The translations under genes and the position numbers were made by a program. From contig CAZKYS010000048.1 of assembly GCA_964557085.1 (NCBI GenBank), positions 1 through 17,352 of the forward strand: a DNA stretch of 17,352 nucleotides, given 5' to 3'. Below are positions 1 to 9,938 of the stretch, piece by piece. Within the stretch, counting starts at the first letter, position 1, and each line of letters opens with the position of its first letter. This DNA comes from Pseudaquidulcibacter sp964557085. Its GTDB lineage: Bacteria; Pseudomonadota; Alphaproteobacteria; Caulobacterales; Aquidulcibacteraceae. The notes beneath the pieces were generated by a model that saw only the letters and a list, made by a program, of their open reading frames with translations, was not told the DNA's origin and made no database searches.

Positions 1-3000
1 GGTGGTTTGGCAGCAACAGTAGCATCACTAAGTCATGGCAAAGCTTATGGCGTTGATAATATGCCATTTTATATACCTACTATGGCTGTTTACTTTGGAG
101 AAATAATGGAAATTGCCATTAATTCTGCTGCTGCAAGTTCTGTCCTTGGTTTGGATGGGATGACATTTGAAGAAAAAAAGTCATTCATAACTTCAAACCC
201 TGTAACTTTAAGTATTGAGCTAGTTACTAGTGTAATTAACATACTGATAAATGAAAATAAAATGCCACCTGCACCAAGTTGGGATGGTGTTGATACAGTT
301 CATGTTGCTGGGGAAATGTTACAGTTTTTACGTGAAGGTGAAATTACTGGTGGCCTATCTTATGCGTCAATTGCACTATTAAACCCTTTTCTGGGCATAG
401 TTGCCGCCGCATATACGGCCATCTTTTCAATTTCCCAAACAACTGTTGATGATAAAGAGCTAAGCGCATTTAATTGGAATGAAATAGACCTTGTTAAGCA
501 TCACAGCAACGCATTGGAAGTAATTTTGCAATATGCTGATTATAAAGGTCATAATGCGTGGCATACAAATCATGATGTTGCATATTCAATTTTAGATGCA
601 TTATTTGATAATAATGTAGGTGATGCAATTGGCCTATATACACAACCTAAAAATAATGATGGAACACCGACAACACCTATACCAATTTCTGAAGATGGTT
701 CTTCAGGTTATACTGGGTTTGTAACAACAGGTGAACAAATGCAGCGCATGATTGCTTATTCGGCAATAGAAAGCGGTAAAACTGTATTTGGTAATACTGG
801 TATTAAAGCATTATTTGATGATGCAAATGATTTTTTAACTGCCATTACAAAGTCGGAGACATTAAAGACAGCAGCAAAAAGCTTAGGTCAAATCATTGTG
901 CAATTTGCGGGCGAACTTGCATTTCATAAAGTTGAAGACCAAAATTATTCAAAAGGTGTTTTGGACATTTCATCTGATCAAAAACTTTTGACGGTGGATT
1001 TATCATCTGTAACATGGAGTGTTGGGCGTCCCGATATACATATTGCGGATACTATATATGGTGTTAGAGGTTTAGTTATAGACTACGTAAGTGAGGGAAA
1101 TCCTTTACTATCATCGCTAATAAATATTGCTGTATCAATTGCTGAGTTCTTGGGATGGAAAGAAGACTTTAGTGACATAAATAGAATTACCTATAGCCTT
1201 GAAGATGGCCCATTAGATACAACACTTCCAGACCCAATTAATCCCAACAATATGGGGCTGTTAAGAAGTAACAATTTCACAAATAGAGTTGTGACAGGAA
1301 CAACTGGAACAGATTTTAATGACCACATTCGCGGTTCATTAGGCGACGATACAATCATTGGCGGTTTAGGCAATGATATACTTGAAGGCGGCGGCGGAAA
1401 TAACCTTTTAATCGGCGGAAAAGGCGATGATACTTTTATAGCAGGTAATGGGCATGACACTTTTGTCGGTGGATCTGGAAATGACATAGCTGATTTTTCC
1501 GCATTAGATAATGCAAACATAACAATTGGCTCGTCTAATGGAATTGGCTTAAAAGATGCACAAATATTCGAAATTGAAAATGTTTTTCTAACCAATCACG
1601 CGGATAAAGTTGAGGTAACGAATTTTGATGGCGTTCCTTCGGGGCTTTTCCAAAACGATATGACCATTAATGCGCAAGGCCAAAATGCCGGTGAAAGTGA
1701 TTTAATTAGTTTTGATAATCTTGGAAAAGGTATCGTTGTTAATGATGGCGCAAGAATATCAGAGCGTCTAATTGCAAGGGACAGTGTTGATAATTTAGCT
1801 TCAATTGCCATAGAGGCTGTGGCATCACCATTCAAAAGTAATATTAAAGCCGTAAACTTTGAAACCATAATTGGCACAAAACACGCCGATATTTATGGCG
1901 ACCATAAAACAATGGCGACCAAAGTATTCCTAGGTGACGGCGGCGATACAGTTGTTGGCGCAGGTATTGGTTCAGTAATTGACCTTGGTACTGTTGGTCA
2001 CGATAAGGATATTGTTTATTATATACCTGGTGTTGCAATTACAAACTTTGGCGACGAAGACCGCCTTACAATCGCTGGCATATTTGAGCTTCATGGTGGC
2101 TTAAGAAATCGCTTCTCTGAAAGTCTGTATGCAAGTGGCTATGGTGGGTTAGTAAAATATGGTTTGAATACAGAAGGTGATTTGCTTGTCCAATTTGGTG
2201 GTATGTATGCAACTGCACCAAATGGTCAACAATTTTCTGATATGTTTATTAGCGGTTGGCAAAGCACATATCAGGCAAATCACCGCGGCGCAGGTGATAT
2301 TTATCTTGCCGAGTTTTCGATTACTGCATCAAGATTGATAGATTGGAAACCAAGCATGGGTAATTCCGATGCTTTGTTGGATATTTTTGATTTAATTTTA
2401 AAAACAACATTTGGAACGCATATGCCGTGGGGCGGTAAAGATCCCCTTGTTATTGATATTGATGGTGATGGTTATGACCTTTCAATGCGTTCAAGCGGTT
2501 CGGCTTTGTTTGATACTGATGCTGATTTCTATAAAGAGTTTACGGGATGGGTTGGTTCGGATGATGGTATTCTTGTTCGTGATTTTGGTCATGACGGTAA
2601 TATCAAAGATGGAAGCGAGACATTTGGCTCTGTGAGTGGTGGTTTCGCTGAACTTGCGCTACTTGATGGGAATAATGATGGGATAGTTGATGCCTTAGAT
2701 AATGGATTGGTCGATTTTAACGGCGATGGCATTATAAATGCAGAGGACACGTTTAGCGAATTAAAAGTTTGGCGTGATATTGACCAAAATGGCCTCTCAA
2801 GTGCTGATGAGCTTCATTCACTTAGTGAATACAACATCGTTGGAATTAATGTAGGAAACACTGCGGCCAATATAAATATTGGCGGTAATCATGTTGATGC
2901 GGTTGGAACTTTTATTCGTGGTGATGGCACAACAGGCAATGTTGGTCAGGCTATTTTATCGCTTGATAACAAAAACACAATTTATCAAGGCCCCGCTATA

Positions 3001-4888
3001 AATATTACTTCCGATGCAATGGCGCGCCCTGACCTTAAAGGTTATGGAACGCTTGTTAATTTACGCGCCGCGATGAGTAATTCGGAAAATGGCGTTTCGC
3101 TTGTTGACCAAACCCTTTCACAGCTTTCAATTGCAAATCATGATATGGCATCATTACGTGCAACAATGCTGCCACTTATTGAGGCGTGGGTTGAAGGTTC
3201 ACCATTACGCGAAGCGAATGGCAATGTTATAATTGGCGCAAATGCTTTTGAAGATTATGATAATTTATCAATCATAAGAAAAGGCAATGAAATTGGCGAT
3301 TATAGCTGGAAAACAGTCAATGAGACTGTTGTTTTAAATGGCGTTGCACATGAGTTTACGAATGTTTATTTCGCTTCTGGTTTAAAAATTGCGCTTTCTA
3401 GTAATGTTGCGCTTGGCTCTTTGCACGATGCATGGGGTTCACCTGTTTCTATGTCTACTGATACAGTTACTGTTGATGGTATCGATACGCAGGTGAATAC
3501 TTATCTGTTTGCTAATGGTGAATCTATTGTTTCTTGGGGAACGCAAGAAAACTCTACATTAAGAACTATTACTGAAGGCACTGTTGTGCTTAATGATGTT
3601 GCTTATACTAACGACATCGTATCAGGAAAAGAAATTGCATTTCTTGAAAGATATATCGGTGAAAAGCTTCCATTCCATGTCAAGCCATTGGATTTTGGCG
3701 GCGCATTAAGCATCATCAATGATTCAATGAAATATTTGAACACCACGCTTGATTTCTTGGCTGCACGTGTTGCTGTTCAGTCCAGCGCGTTTGCTTCTGT
3801 GTTTAATGGTATTCATTTTGATGCTTCAAGTAATTCATTTATGTCAGATGATAATGCGGCACAATTGACACCAGTATTCGGTCATTTATTGGCCATGGCA
3901 GAAACAGAGACTGACCCAATATCATGGTTAAAGACATGGAATCCATTACTTAAAATTATTCTTGGTGACTATGTTCGTGGCGGTGGTGCAATAAATTCTT
4001 TTGGGTTTTTAGCACAAGATATAATTGCCGCTTATGAGGAAACCAACCCAAGTTTTGGAATACTAGGGGCGATTGAAGGTCTTGGTATTGACCCAAATAT
4101 TATGGTTATTGGTAGCGGCACAATGCAAGGCACAAATGAGGCTGACATTTTCTATATGGATGGATCAGATCAAGTTGCTATTGGTGGCAATGGCCTTGAT
4201 AATTATATTATTGGAAAGCACTTTGGGCATGATGTCATAAATGATTTTGAGGCCGCGCTTACTGACCAAAATGAGGATTTAATTCGATTTGCAAATTACA
4301 AAGCAAGTGATTTTATTGCAAATCGTGAAGGTATGGATCTTATATTAACCTTAATTACAACTGGTGAAACAATACGTGTTACAAACCAGTTTTCAGGTGA
4401 GTGGCCTGGCATAAGTGGTGAAGGTAATCTATGGGATGATAATGGTGTTGCACGTATTGTTTTTGCTGATGGGTCATCATGGGATGAAATGGGAATTGCC
4501 CGCGCGGTTTCTCATGCAAACAATGATAGCACAACAGAATATGGAACCAATGATAACGACTATTTAGATGGTGGCGCTGGTGATGATACTCTTCGTGGCG
4601 GTGCAGATTCTGATGTTTATATTTTCGGTAGAAATTATGGCAATGACACAATTTACGATGAAGAAACACATGCAATTCGCCAAAGCTATGATGTTTTAGC
4701 TTTTAAAGAAGGTGTAAATTTTGAAGATTTACAATTCATACGCGATGGTGGCTCAAGTAATTTAACAATTAAAATTAATGGCACTGCTGATTCTATTTCA
4801 ATTTTCGATCAATTCAGACCAATCTATACAGGTATTTTTGGTACAATATTCTTCAATAGAATTGAAATTTTTACGTTCTCAGATGGCA
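1..4888 (+). CDS. Giant RTX calcium-binding protein, N-terminal portion (partial at both ends)
   Basis: The reading frame is open from base 1, with no stop before it, so the true start lies left of the window. The first possible in-window start (TTG at 7) is only the point I number residues from. Residues 1-~430 are helix-rich with hydrophobic stretches (for example ~115-145) and match no family I recognise. Residues ~434-498 are RTX nonapeptides (GSLGDDTIIGG, GGLGNDILEGG), which bind Ca2+ in a parallel beta roll. From Asp812-Pro813 comes a module resembling the FrpC self-processing module (KDPLVIDIDGDG, GWVGSDDGILVRD, then EF-hand-like loops). Residues ~1000-1370 are a middle region. From ~1372, nonapeptides alternate with HCBP-related segments ending in FADG. 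The frame runs into the N gap. It is presumably exported by a type I system encoded elsewhere. The RTX family call is secure; its biological role (toxin, adhesin or S-layer-like) is not. Confidence 0.88.
1306..1500 (+). repeat. First RTX nonapeptide block
   Basis: This encodes about seven tandem GGxGxDxUx-type nonapeptides (GDDTIIGGLGNDILEGG, then GGKGDDTFIAGNGHDTF and GGSGNDIADF). They are the Hemolysin-type calcium-binding repeat of RTX proteins. It is a short island, separated from the main repeat arrays by nearly 900 residues. Confidence 0.85.
2440..2990 (+). other. Domain: FrpC-like self-processing module with scissile Asp-Pro and three EF-hand-like loops
   Basis: The domain begins at GAT CCC (2440-2445, Asp812-Pro813), followed by LVIDIDGDGYDL. 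It continues with FDTDADFYKEFTGWVG and DDGILVRDFGHDG, then three 12-residue acidic loops at 2665-2700 (DGNNDGIVDALD), 2713-2748 (DFNGDGIINAED) and 2776-2811 (DIDQNGLSSADE). This order and wording match the calcium-dependent self-processing module of Neisseria FrpC. There, Ca2+ triggers cleavage of the Asp-Pro bond just before PLALDLDGDG, and the freed Asp can link to a lysine. Identity was judged by eye from remembered FrpC sequence. The right boundary is approximate, and activity is inferred. Confidence 0.72.
4117..4887 (+). repeat. RTX/HCBP-related repeat units upstream of the gap
   Basis: Two units of nonapeptides plus an HCBP-related segment are visible. One has GGNGLDNYIIGKHFGHDVINDF and ends in IVFADGSSWDE. 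The second has GGAGDDTLRGGADSDVYIF and ends in EIFTFSDG directly at the N run. They are of the same type as the array after the gap. Confidence 0.75.
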
Positions 4889-4988
4889 NNNNNNNNNNNN
4901 NNNNNNNNNNNNNNNNNNNNNNNNNNNNNNNNNNNNNNNNNNNNNNNNNNNNNNNNNNNNNNNNNNNNNNNNNNNNNNNNNNNNNNNN
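4889..4988. other. Assembly gap (100 N)
   Basis: A run of exactly 100 N is a conventional placeholder for a gap of unknown length. It falls inside a repeat array, where assemblies often break. The flanking frames differ by one across 100 N. Codon position 1 is filled at 4888 and positions 2-3 are at 4989-4990, so a true gap divisible by three would join them into one gene. Counting from the FSDG before the gap to the YADG after it, one missing repeat unit would be roughly 330-375 bp; more units are possible. Confidence 0.95.
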
Positions 4989-7900
4989 GATGGCAAGATA
5001 TTGAGAATTTTGAATATGCAGATGGAACAATAATCCGCAAAATTGATATCATTAATTCATTAATTCAGGCCATGGAAACTGATGGCGATGATAATGTTAT
5101 TGGCTCTGCTTATGATGATATACTTTATGCCAAAAAAGGTAATGATTTTATTGATGGTAGTGGCGGAAGCGATACCTACAGATTTGAAAAAGGCGATGGT
5201 CAAGATATTATCTATGAGGGATATATCGACCCTTGGCATGGCACAGATAATAAAATTCAATTTGGGCAAGGAATTTCGTGGTCAGATCTTATAGTTTTAC
5301 GTGACGGTAATAATTATGAAACAGTTAAAATAATTTATGACCAACAGGGCGACAGTATTACTATTTCAAAACAATTTAGTTTTTCTGACACTCATATTCG
5401 GCCATTAGAGTTTACCTCATTCATTTTTGCAGATGGTAGTACATATAATGCGGCTGATTTACGCGCGCTTTGTTTGGCTCAGTCTCAGACGAATGGTGAT
5501 GATATTATTTTCGGTTATGACACCAATGATATTTTTGAAGGTGGAACTGGAAATGATACAATCAATGGTTACGACGGCTCTGACACATACATTTTCAATT
5601 TAGGCTTTGGAAACGATGTAATAATTGACTATCAGAGCCTTCATTCAGATATAGATTTAGATGAGGTTCAATTCGGTGAAGGAATAAATTCTGAAGACAT
5701 GATATTAAATCGTGTTGATGATAATCTTTTGATTAGCTTTAAAAATATTTCAGATACTTTGGAAATACGTGGTCAATTTGGTAACATTGCTACATTCGAT
5801 GGCTTCTCTGACATCGACCAATTCAAATTCAGTAACGGACTTATTCTTTCTAAATTCGACTTATTTGCAAAAATAGTTACTCAGCAATCGACAAATGCAA
5901 ATGACAATATCAACGGAACATATACCAATGATATATTAGACGGTGGCTTAGGCAATGATGTTTTAAGTGGATCCGCAGGCGGCGATACATATATATTCGG
6001 CTTAGGCTATGGCAAAGATATTATAAATGATTGGTATAATGGTTATGAAGAACAACCAGCAGATCAAGTTTCATTTAAAGCTGGCATTACACTAGAAAAT
6101 ATGACGCTAGTTAAAGTTGGAAACCATCTTAAAATTACTTTCACAAATAGCTCTGATGAATTGCTTATAAAAGAGCAGTTTGGTGATGCTAGATCCCATA
6201 TAGAAAGCTTTAAATTCGCTGATGGTAGTCAGTTAAATTGGGATGAAATATATAATTTAACTGATAAATCCATAATTTATGGAACTTCTGAGGGTGAGTA
6301 TTTAGATGGAACAATCGGCAATGATAAAATTGATGCGCTAGAAGGTGATGATTTTATTTTTGGCTATGACGGTTCAGATACTTATATTTATAATAAAGGT
6401 AGCGGAAATGATGTTATTAACGAAGCGTCGGGTAATTCTGATATTGACACTCTAATATTGGGTTCTGATTATAATCCTGAAGATGTTATTACCCAACATT
6501 TTGAAAATAGTATCATCTTAAGGTTTAAAAATGATGATAGTGGCTCCATTAAGCTTAATAATCAATTATGGAATAATGAAGGTATTGAGAGAATTGTTTT
6601 TGCGAATGGCGTTGTTTGGACGCGTGAACAATTCCAAACCAATATTTATGGGCATAATGGCGTTGACTGGCTAATCGGGACCGATGGTGATGATACTATA
6701 ATTGGATTAAAAGGTAACGATGCACTTAGTGGCGGCCTTGGGTCTGATAATTATATTTATAATCTAGGGGATGGAAATGACGAAATAGGCGATGCCTCTG
6801 GTAACAATGACAATGATACATTAGTTTTGGGAACCGGAATTAATCCTGACAACGTATATTTTGTAAGGGAAGATAATCACCTAGTAATTAGATTTATTAA
6901 TGATGCTGATGGTTCTATTAAGCTTGTAAACCAATATTATGATGGCAATGGTATCGAGCGAATATTGTTTTCAGATGGAACAATTTGGAATCGTGATTAT
7001 TTTGAGAAGAAATATTATGGTAGCGTAAATAATGATGTTATTTTTGCTTCAAGTTCAAACAATGAAATAATTGGTCGCCAAGGTGATGATAATTTATTCG
7101 GCGGCGCAGGTTCAGATACCTATATCTATAATATGGGTGATGGAAATGATATTGTTAATGAAATTGCTGACATTGATGGAATAGATACATTAGCACTTGG
7201 CCTTGGCTATGCATATTCTGACTTAATAGGAATAAGACAAGGTAATGATTTAGTTGTACAATTTAAAAATGATCAAAATGGTTCAATAAGACTTGTCGAC
7301 CAATTTGTAGAAGGTAGCGGTATTGAAAAAATTACTTTCAAAGATGGGGTGATTTTAAATAAGTTACAAATTCAAAACTTAGCAGAAATATATGGAACAG
7401 ATTTAGATGAAACATTGAACGGAACTCTAAATAATGACATCATAAATGCTCTTGGCGGGAATGATTTAATTTTTGGCCTAGATGGTAATGACATATTAAA
7501 AGGTGGCACTGGTATAGATATAATGCGCGGTGGCATTGGTGATGACGTATATTATGTTGATAATGTTGGCGACAAAATTATTGAACTTTCAAATCAGGGA
7601 AATGATAGCATTATTTCGGAGGTTTCTTATGCCTTAAGTGCCAATATAGAAAACCTGTTCCTTCAAGGTGATGCTATTATCAATGGTACTGGAAATTCAT
7701 TAAATAATAAAATTATAGGTAATGCAGCCGCTAATAAATTGAATGGCGGCACCGGCGCAGATTATCTTGCAGGTGGCAATGGCAACGATATATATTATAT
7801 AGACAATGTTGGTGATGTTGTTTTTGAAAGTTCGGATGAAGGAATAGACCTAGTTTATTCAACTATAAATGCTGGACTTGCCGATAATGTTGAAAACATA

Positions 7901-9613
7901 CAATTAACTGGCGCAGTCGCCGTAAGTGCTACTGGAAACAACCTTGATAACAAAATCACAGGAAATGCTATCGATAATATATTAAGCGGTGGCATTGGAA
8001 ACGATATTATTAATGGTGCGGTCGGCGCCGATACAATGATTGGCGGCGTTGGCGATGACACTTATTATGTCGAAAACGCAGGTGATGTAATTGTTGAAAA
8101 CCTAAGCGAAGGAAATGATAATGTTTATTCTTCAATAGATTACACTTTATCAGAAAATGTTGAAAACTTATTCCTTACTGGTAATGGTTTAATCAAAGGT
8201 GTCGGAAATAATCTGAATAATAAAATTACTGGTAATGCTTCGTCTAATTATATTGATGGTGCCGCTGGTGACGATATTTTAATTGGATCTAGTGGTGATG
8301 ATACTATAATTGGTGGCATTGGAAATGATAGTCTGAACGGCGGTGCTGGTCTAGACACTATGTCGGGTGGAATTGGTGATGATGTCTACTTTGTAGATAA
8401 TGCTGGCGATAAAGTAATAGAGAATTTGGATGAAGGCATTGATATAGTAAATTCTACTATTTCATATGTATTAGGTGAAAATCTTGAAAATTTAAATTTG
8501 ATTGGCGCATCAAGTGTTAATGCCACAGGAAATGAATTAAATAACCGAATTATCGGAAATTCAGGATCTAATAAAATTGATGGTGCCGCAGGTGCCGACT
8601 ATATGTCTGGTGGCTTGGGTAATGATACTTATTATGTAGATAATATTGGCGACATTGTATTTGAGAATACAAATGAAGGTGTTGATATTATAAATTCTTC
8701 AATAAGCTATACATTATCTACAAATGTTGAAAATTTAACATTGTCAGGAACCGATAATATTAATGGAACTGGAAATGAATTAAATAACATTATAATTGGT
8801 AATATTGGAAATAATATTATCGATGGTGGTCTTGGAATAGATAGTATGAAAGGTGGCTTAGGCGACGATACATATTATGTTGATAATTCTAACGACAAAA
8901 TTACGGAAGCGGCAAATGAAGGTTATGACATTGTAAGGTCAAGCGCAAATTATGTTCTTTCAACAAATATTGAAAACCTTGAGCTTTTAGGAACTGATAA
9001 TATAAATGGAACTGGTAATAGTCTTTCTAATTCAATCATTGGAAATTCAGGTGATAACATAATAAATGGTGGCGCTGGTGCCGATAATCTAACTGGCGGC
9101 TTGGGTAACGACACATATTATGTTGATAATATCAATGATTTAGTTATTGAGGATTATGATAGCGGTATTGAAAATATTTATTCAAGTGTATCATATACTG
9201 CATCTAATAATGTTGAAAATTTATATTTAACTGGCCTATCTAATACAATTGCAAAAGGTAACTCACTGGATAATGTAATTACTGGTAATTCAGGTGCAAA
9301 TCAAATTTTTGGATATGATGGAAACGACATAATAAATGGCGGCGCTGGTAATGATAAATTAAGTGGCGGAAATGGTGCAGATACTTTTGTATTTAAAGAT
9401 GGTTTTGGAAATGATACAATTTTAGATTTCTCAAATGCCAATGGCGATACTATAGAATTTAGCCAAGATTTATTTCATAATTTTGATAATATGCTTTCTT
9501 ATGTCTCTCAGGTTGGAAATGATGTATTGATAAATTATGACACAACGCATGTTGTAACTATAAAAAATGCCAATATCGCAAATTTACATTCAAGCGACTT
9601 TCATTTTGTATAA
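4989..9613 (+). CDS. Giant RTX calcium-binding protein, C-terminal portion (continues the gene before the gap)
   Basis: This resumes mid-repeat (WQDIENFEYADGT), with no start or ribosome site of its own, so it is the continuation of the gene before the gap rather than a new one. Six ~123-137-residue units follow. Each has a DGxDTYIF or GSDTYIY nonapeptide core, an HCBP-related strand-rich part and a FADG-type end. From about 7500 the pattern changes to seven 81-residue repeats (YYVDNxGD, then ENLxLxG, then GTGNxLxN). The last ~100 residues contain final nonapeptides, DTFVFKDGFGNDTILDF, and a tail ending in ANIANLHSSDFHFV. That acidic/hydrophobic ending is typical of uncleaved C-terminal type I secretion signals. 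The visible parts total about 3,170 residues plus the gap. A terminator hairpin lies 22 bp past the stop. Extracellular Ca2+-dependent folding is expected for the family; the target is unknown. Confidence 0.9.
5078..7380 (+). repeat. Array of six 123-137-residue RTX/HCBP-related units
   Basis: Successive SDTY-type landmarks (codon for Asp) are at 5171, 5582, 5984, 6377, 6746 and 7115. The spacings are 411, 402, 393, 369 and 369 bp (137, 134, 131, 123 and 123 residues), so the units become shorter and then uniform along the gene. The later units share IKLxNQ or IRLVDQ and GIERIxFxDGxxW. Confidence 0.82.
7503..9345 (+). repeat. Seven tandem 81-residue VDN-type RTX repeats
   Basis: The V/I codon of the YYVDN motif is at 7556, 7799, 8069, 8393, 8636, 8879 and 9122. 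The spacings are 243, 270, 324, 243, 243 and 243 bp. The base unit is exactly 81 residues. The longer units are extended by 9 and 27 residues, which are extra nonapeptides (for example GSSGDDTIIGGIGNDSLNGG in the third unit). Each unit reads GGxGxDxYYVDNxGDxVxE, then SYxLxxNVENLxLxG, then GTGNxLxNxIxGN. Confidence 0.88.
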
Positions 9614-9634
9614 CTTTTAAACTTTGCAACAAAT

Positions 9635-9679
9635 AGGCAATAGACAAGCTTTTCCATATTAGCTTGTCTATTGCCTTTT
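9635..9679 (+). terminator. Rho-independent terminator after the RTX gene
   Basis: A perfect 16-bp stem (AGGCAATAGACAAGCT at 9635-9650 with AGCTTGTCTATTGCCT at 9661-9676) closes a 10-base loop and runs into TTTT at 9676-9679. It starts 22 bp after the TAA stop of the RTX gene, so that transcript should end here. Confidence 0.85.
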
Positions 9680-9863
9680 GTGGTAAATTCAATATTTTTA
9701 AAAATCGGAACTTATATTTAACACAAAATCTAACACAAAGTTTTTACGGTAGTTATTTTGGCGAATTAAAACAATGATTTGCGAGCGATGCAATCCTTCT
9801 CATAATTAGTTTTCAATCAAAGATTGTTTTGTTGTGAAAAATCGTCTCATGCGGCGATATGTC

Positions 9864-9880
9864 TTGGACAAAATGTCCAA
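9864..9880. promoter_or_regulatory. Perfect 17-bp inverted repeat, candidate operator
   Basis: TTGGACA and TGTCCAA are exact reverse complements separated by AAA. The centre (9872) lies about 41 bp upstream of the start point expected from TAATAT at 9901-9906, where class II activators usually bind. I do not recognise the motif. It is neither the FNR type (TTGAT-N4-ATCAA) nor a CueR site. Confidence 0.45.
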
Positions 9881-9905
9881 TTTCACAATGCGTTAGCTGT
9901 TAATA

Positions 9906-9936
9906 TTAGGCTTTCCTAAAATTAGGTTTAGGGAAA
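9906..9936 (+). promoter_or_regulatory. Self-complementary leader that could hide the ribosome binding site
   Basis: TTTCCTAAA (9912-9920) can pair with TTTAGGGAAA (9927-9936), giving nine base pairs with one bulged G (9931) and a loop ATTAGG. This would bury the Shine-Dalgarno AGGG (9930-9933), with the ATG at 9939 two bases beyond the stem. A competing stem, TTAGG (9906-9910) with CCTAA (9915-9919) and loop CTTT, would free it. Whether 9906 is inside the transcript is unknown. Confidence 0.35.
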
Positions 9937-9938
9937 TC

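Larger units (their letters stand above)
9680..9938. promoter_or_regulatory. Intergenic region upstream of the copper receptor gene
   Basis: I see no gene here. Contents are: a direct repeat TAACACAAA (9719-9727 and 9731-9739, 12-bp period); a small inverted repeat CAATC-AAA-GATTG (9814-9826); GCGGC at 9851-9855; a perfect inverted repeat TTGGACA-AAA-TGTCCAA (9864-9880); a possible -10 element TAATAT (9901-9906) with no good -35; and a self-complementary leader (9906-9936). The promoter of the receptor gene must lie here. The lack of a -35 suggests an activator may be needed. Confidence 0.5.

Noticed and set aside
1191..2038. Long open frames on the - strand opposite the RTX gene
   Set aside because: They are shadows of the repetitive, glycine/aspartate-rich coding strand. 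They are rich in Pro, Ser and Leu, without ribosome sites or family motifs.
4778..4888. Possible second gene starting at ATG 4778, before the gap, in the frame used after the gap
   Set aside because: The bases before the gap clearly encode RTX sequence in the other frame, ending EIFTFSDG. The frame match beyond 100 placeholder N is accidental.
4117..9345. CRISPR array or DNA-level satellite repeat
   Set aside because: The periodicity is at the protein level, with diverged codons and no constant repeat/variable spacer pattern.
9814..9826. CAATC-AAA-GATTG followed by TTTT as a possible second terminator
   Set aside because: The stem is only five A/T-rich base pairs with a three-base loop, and a strong terminator already lies upstream.
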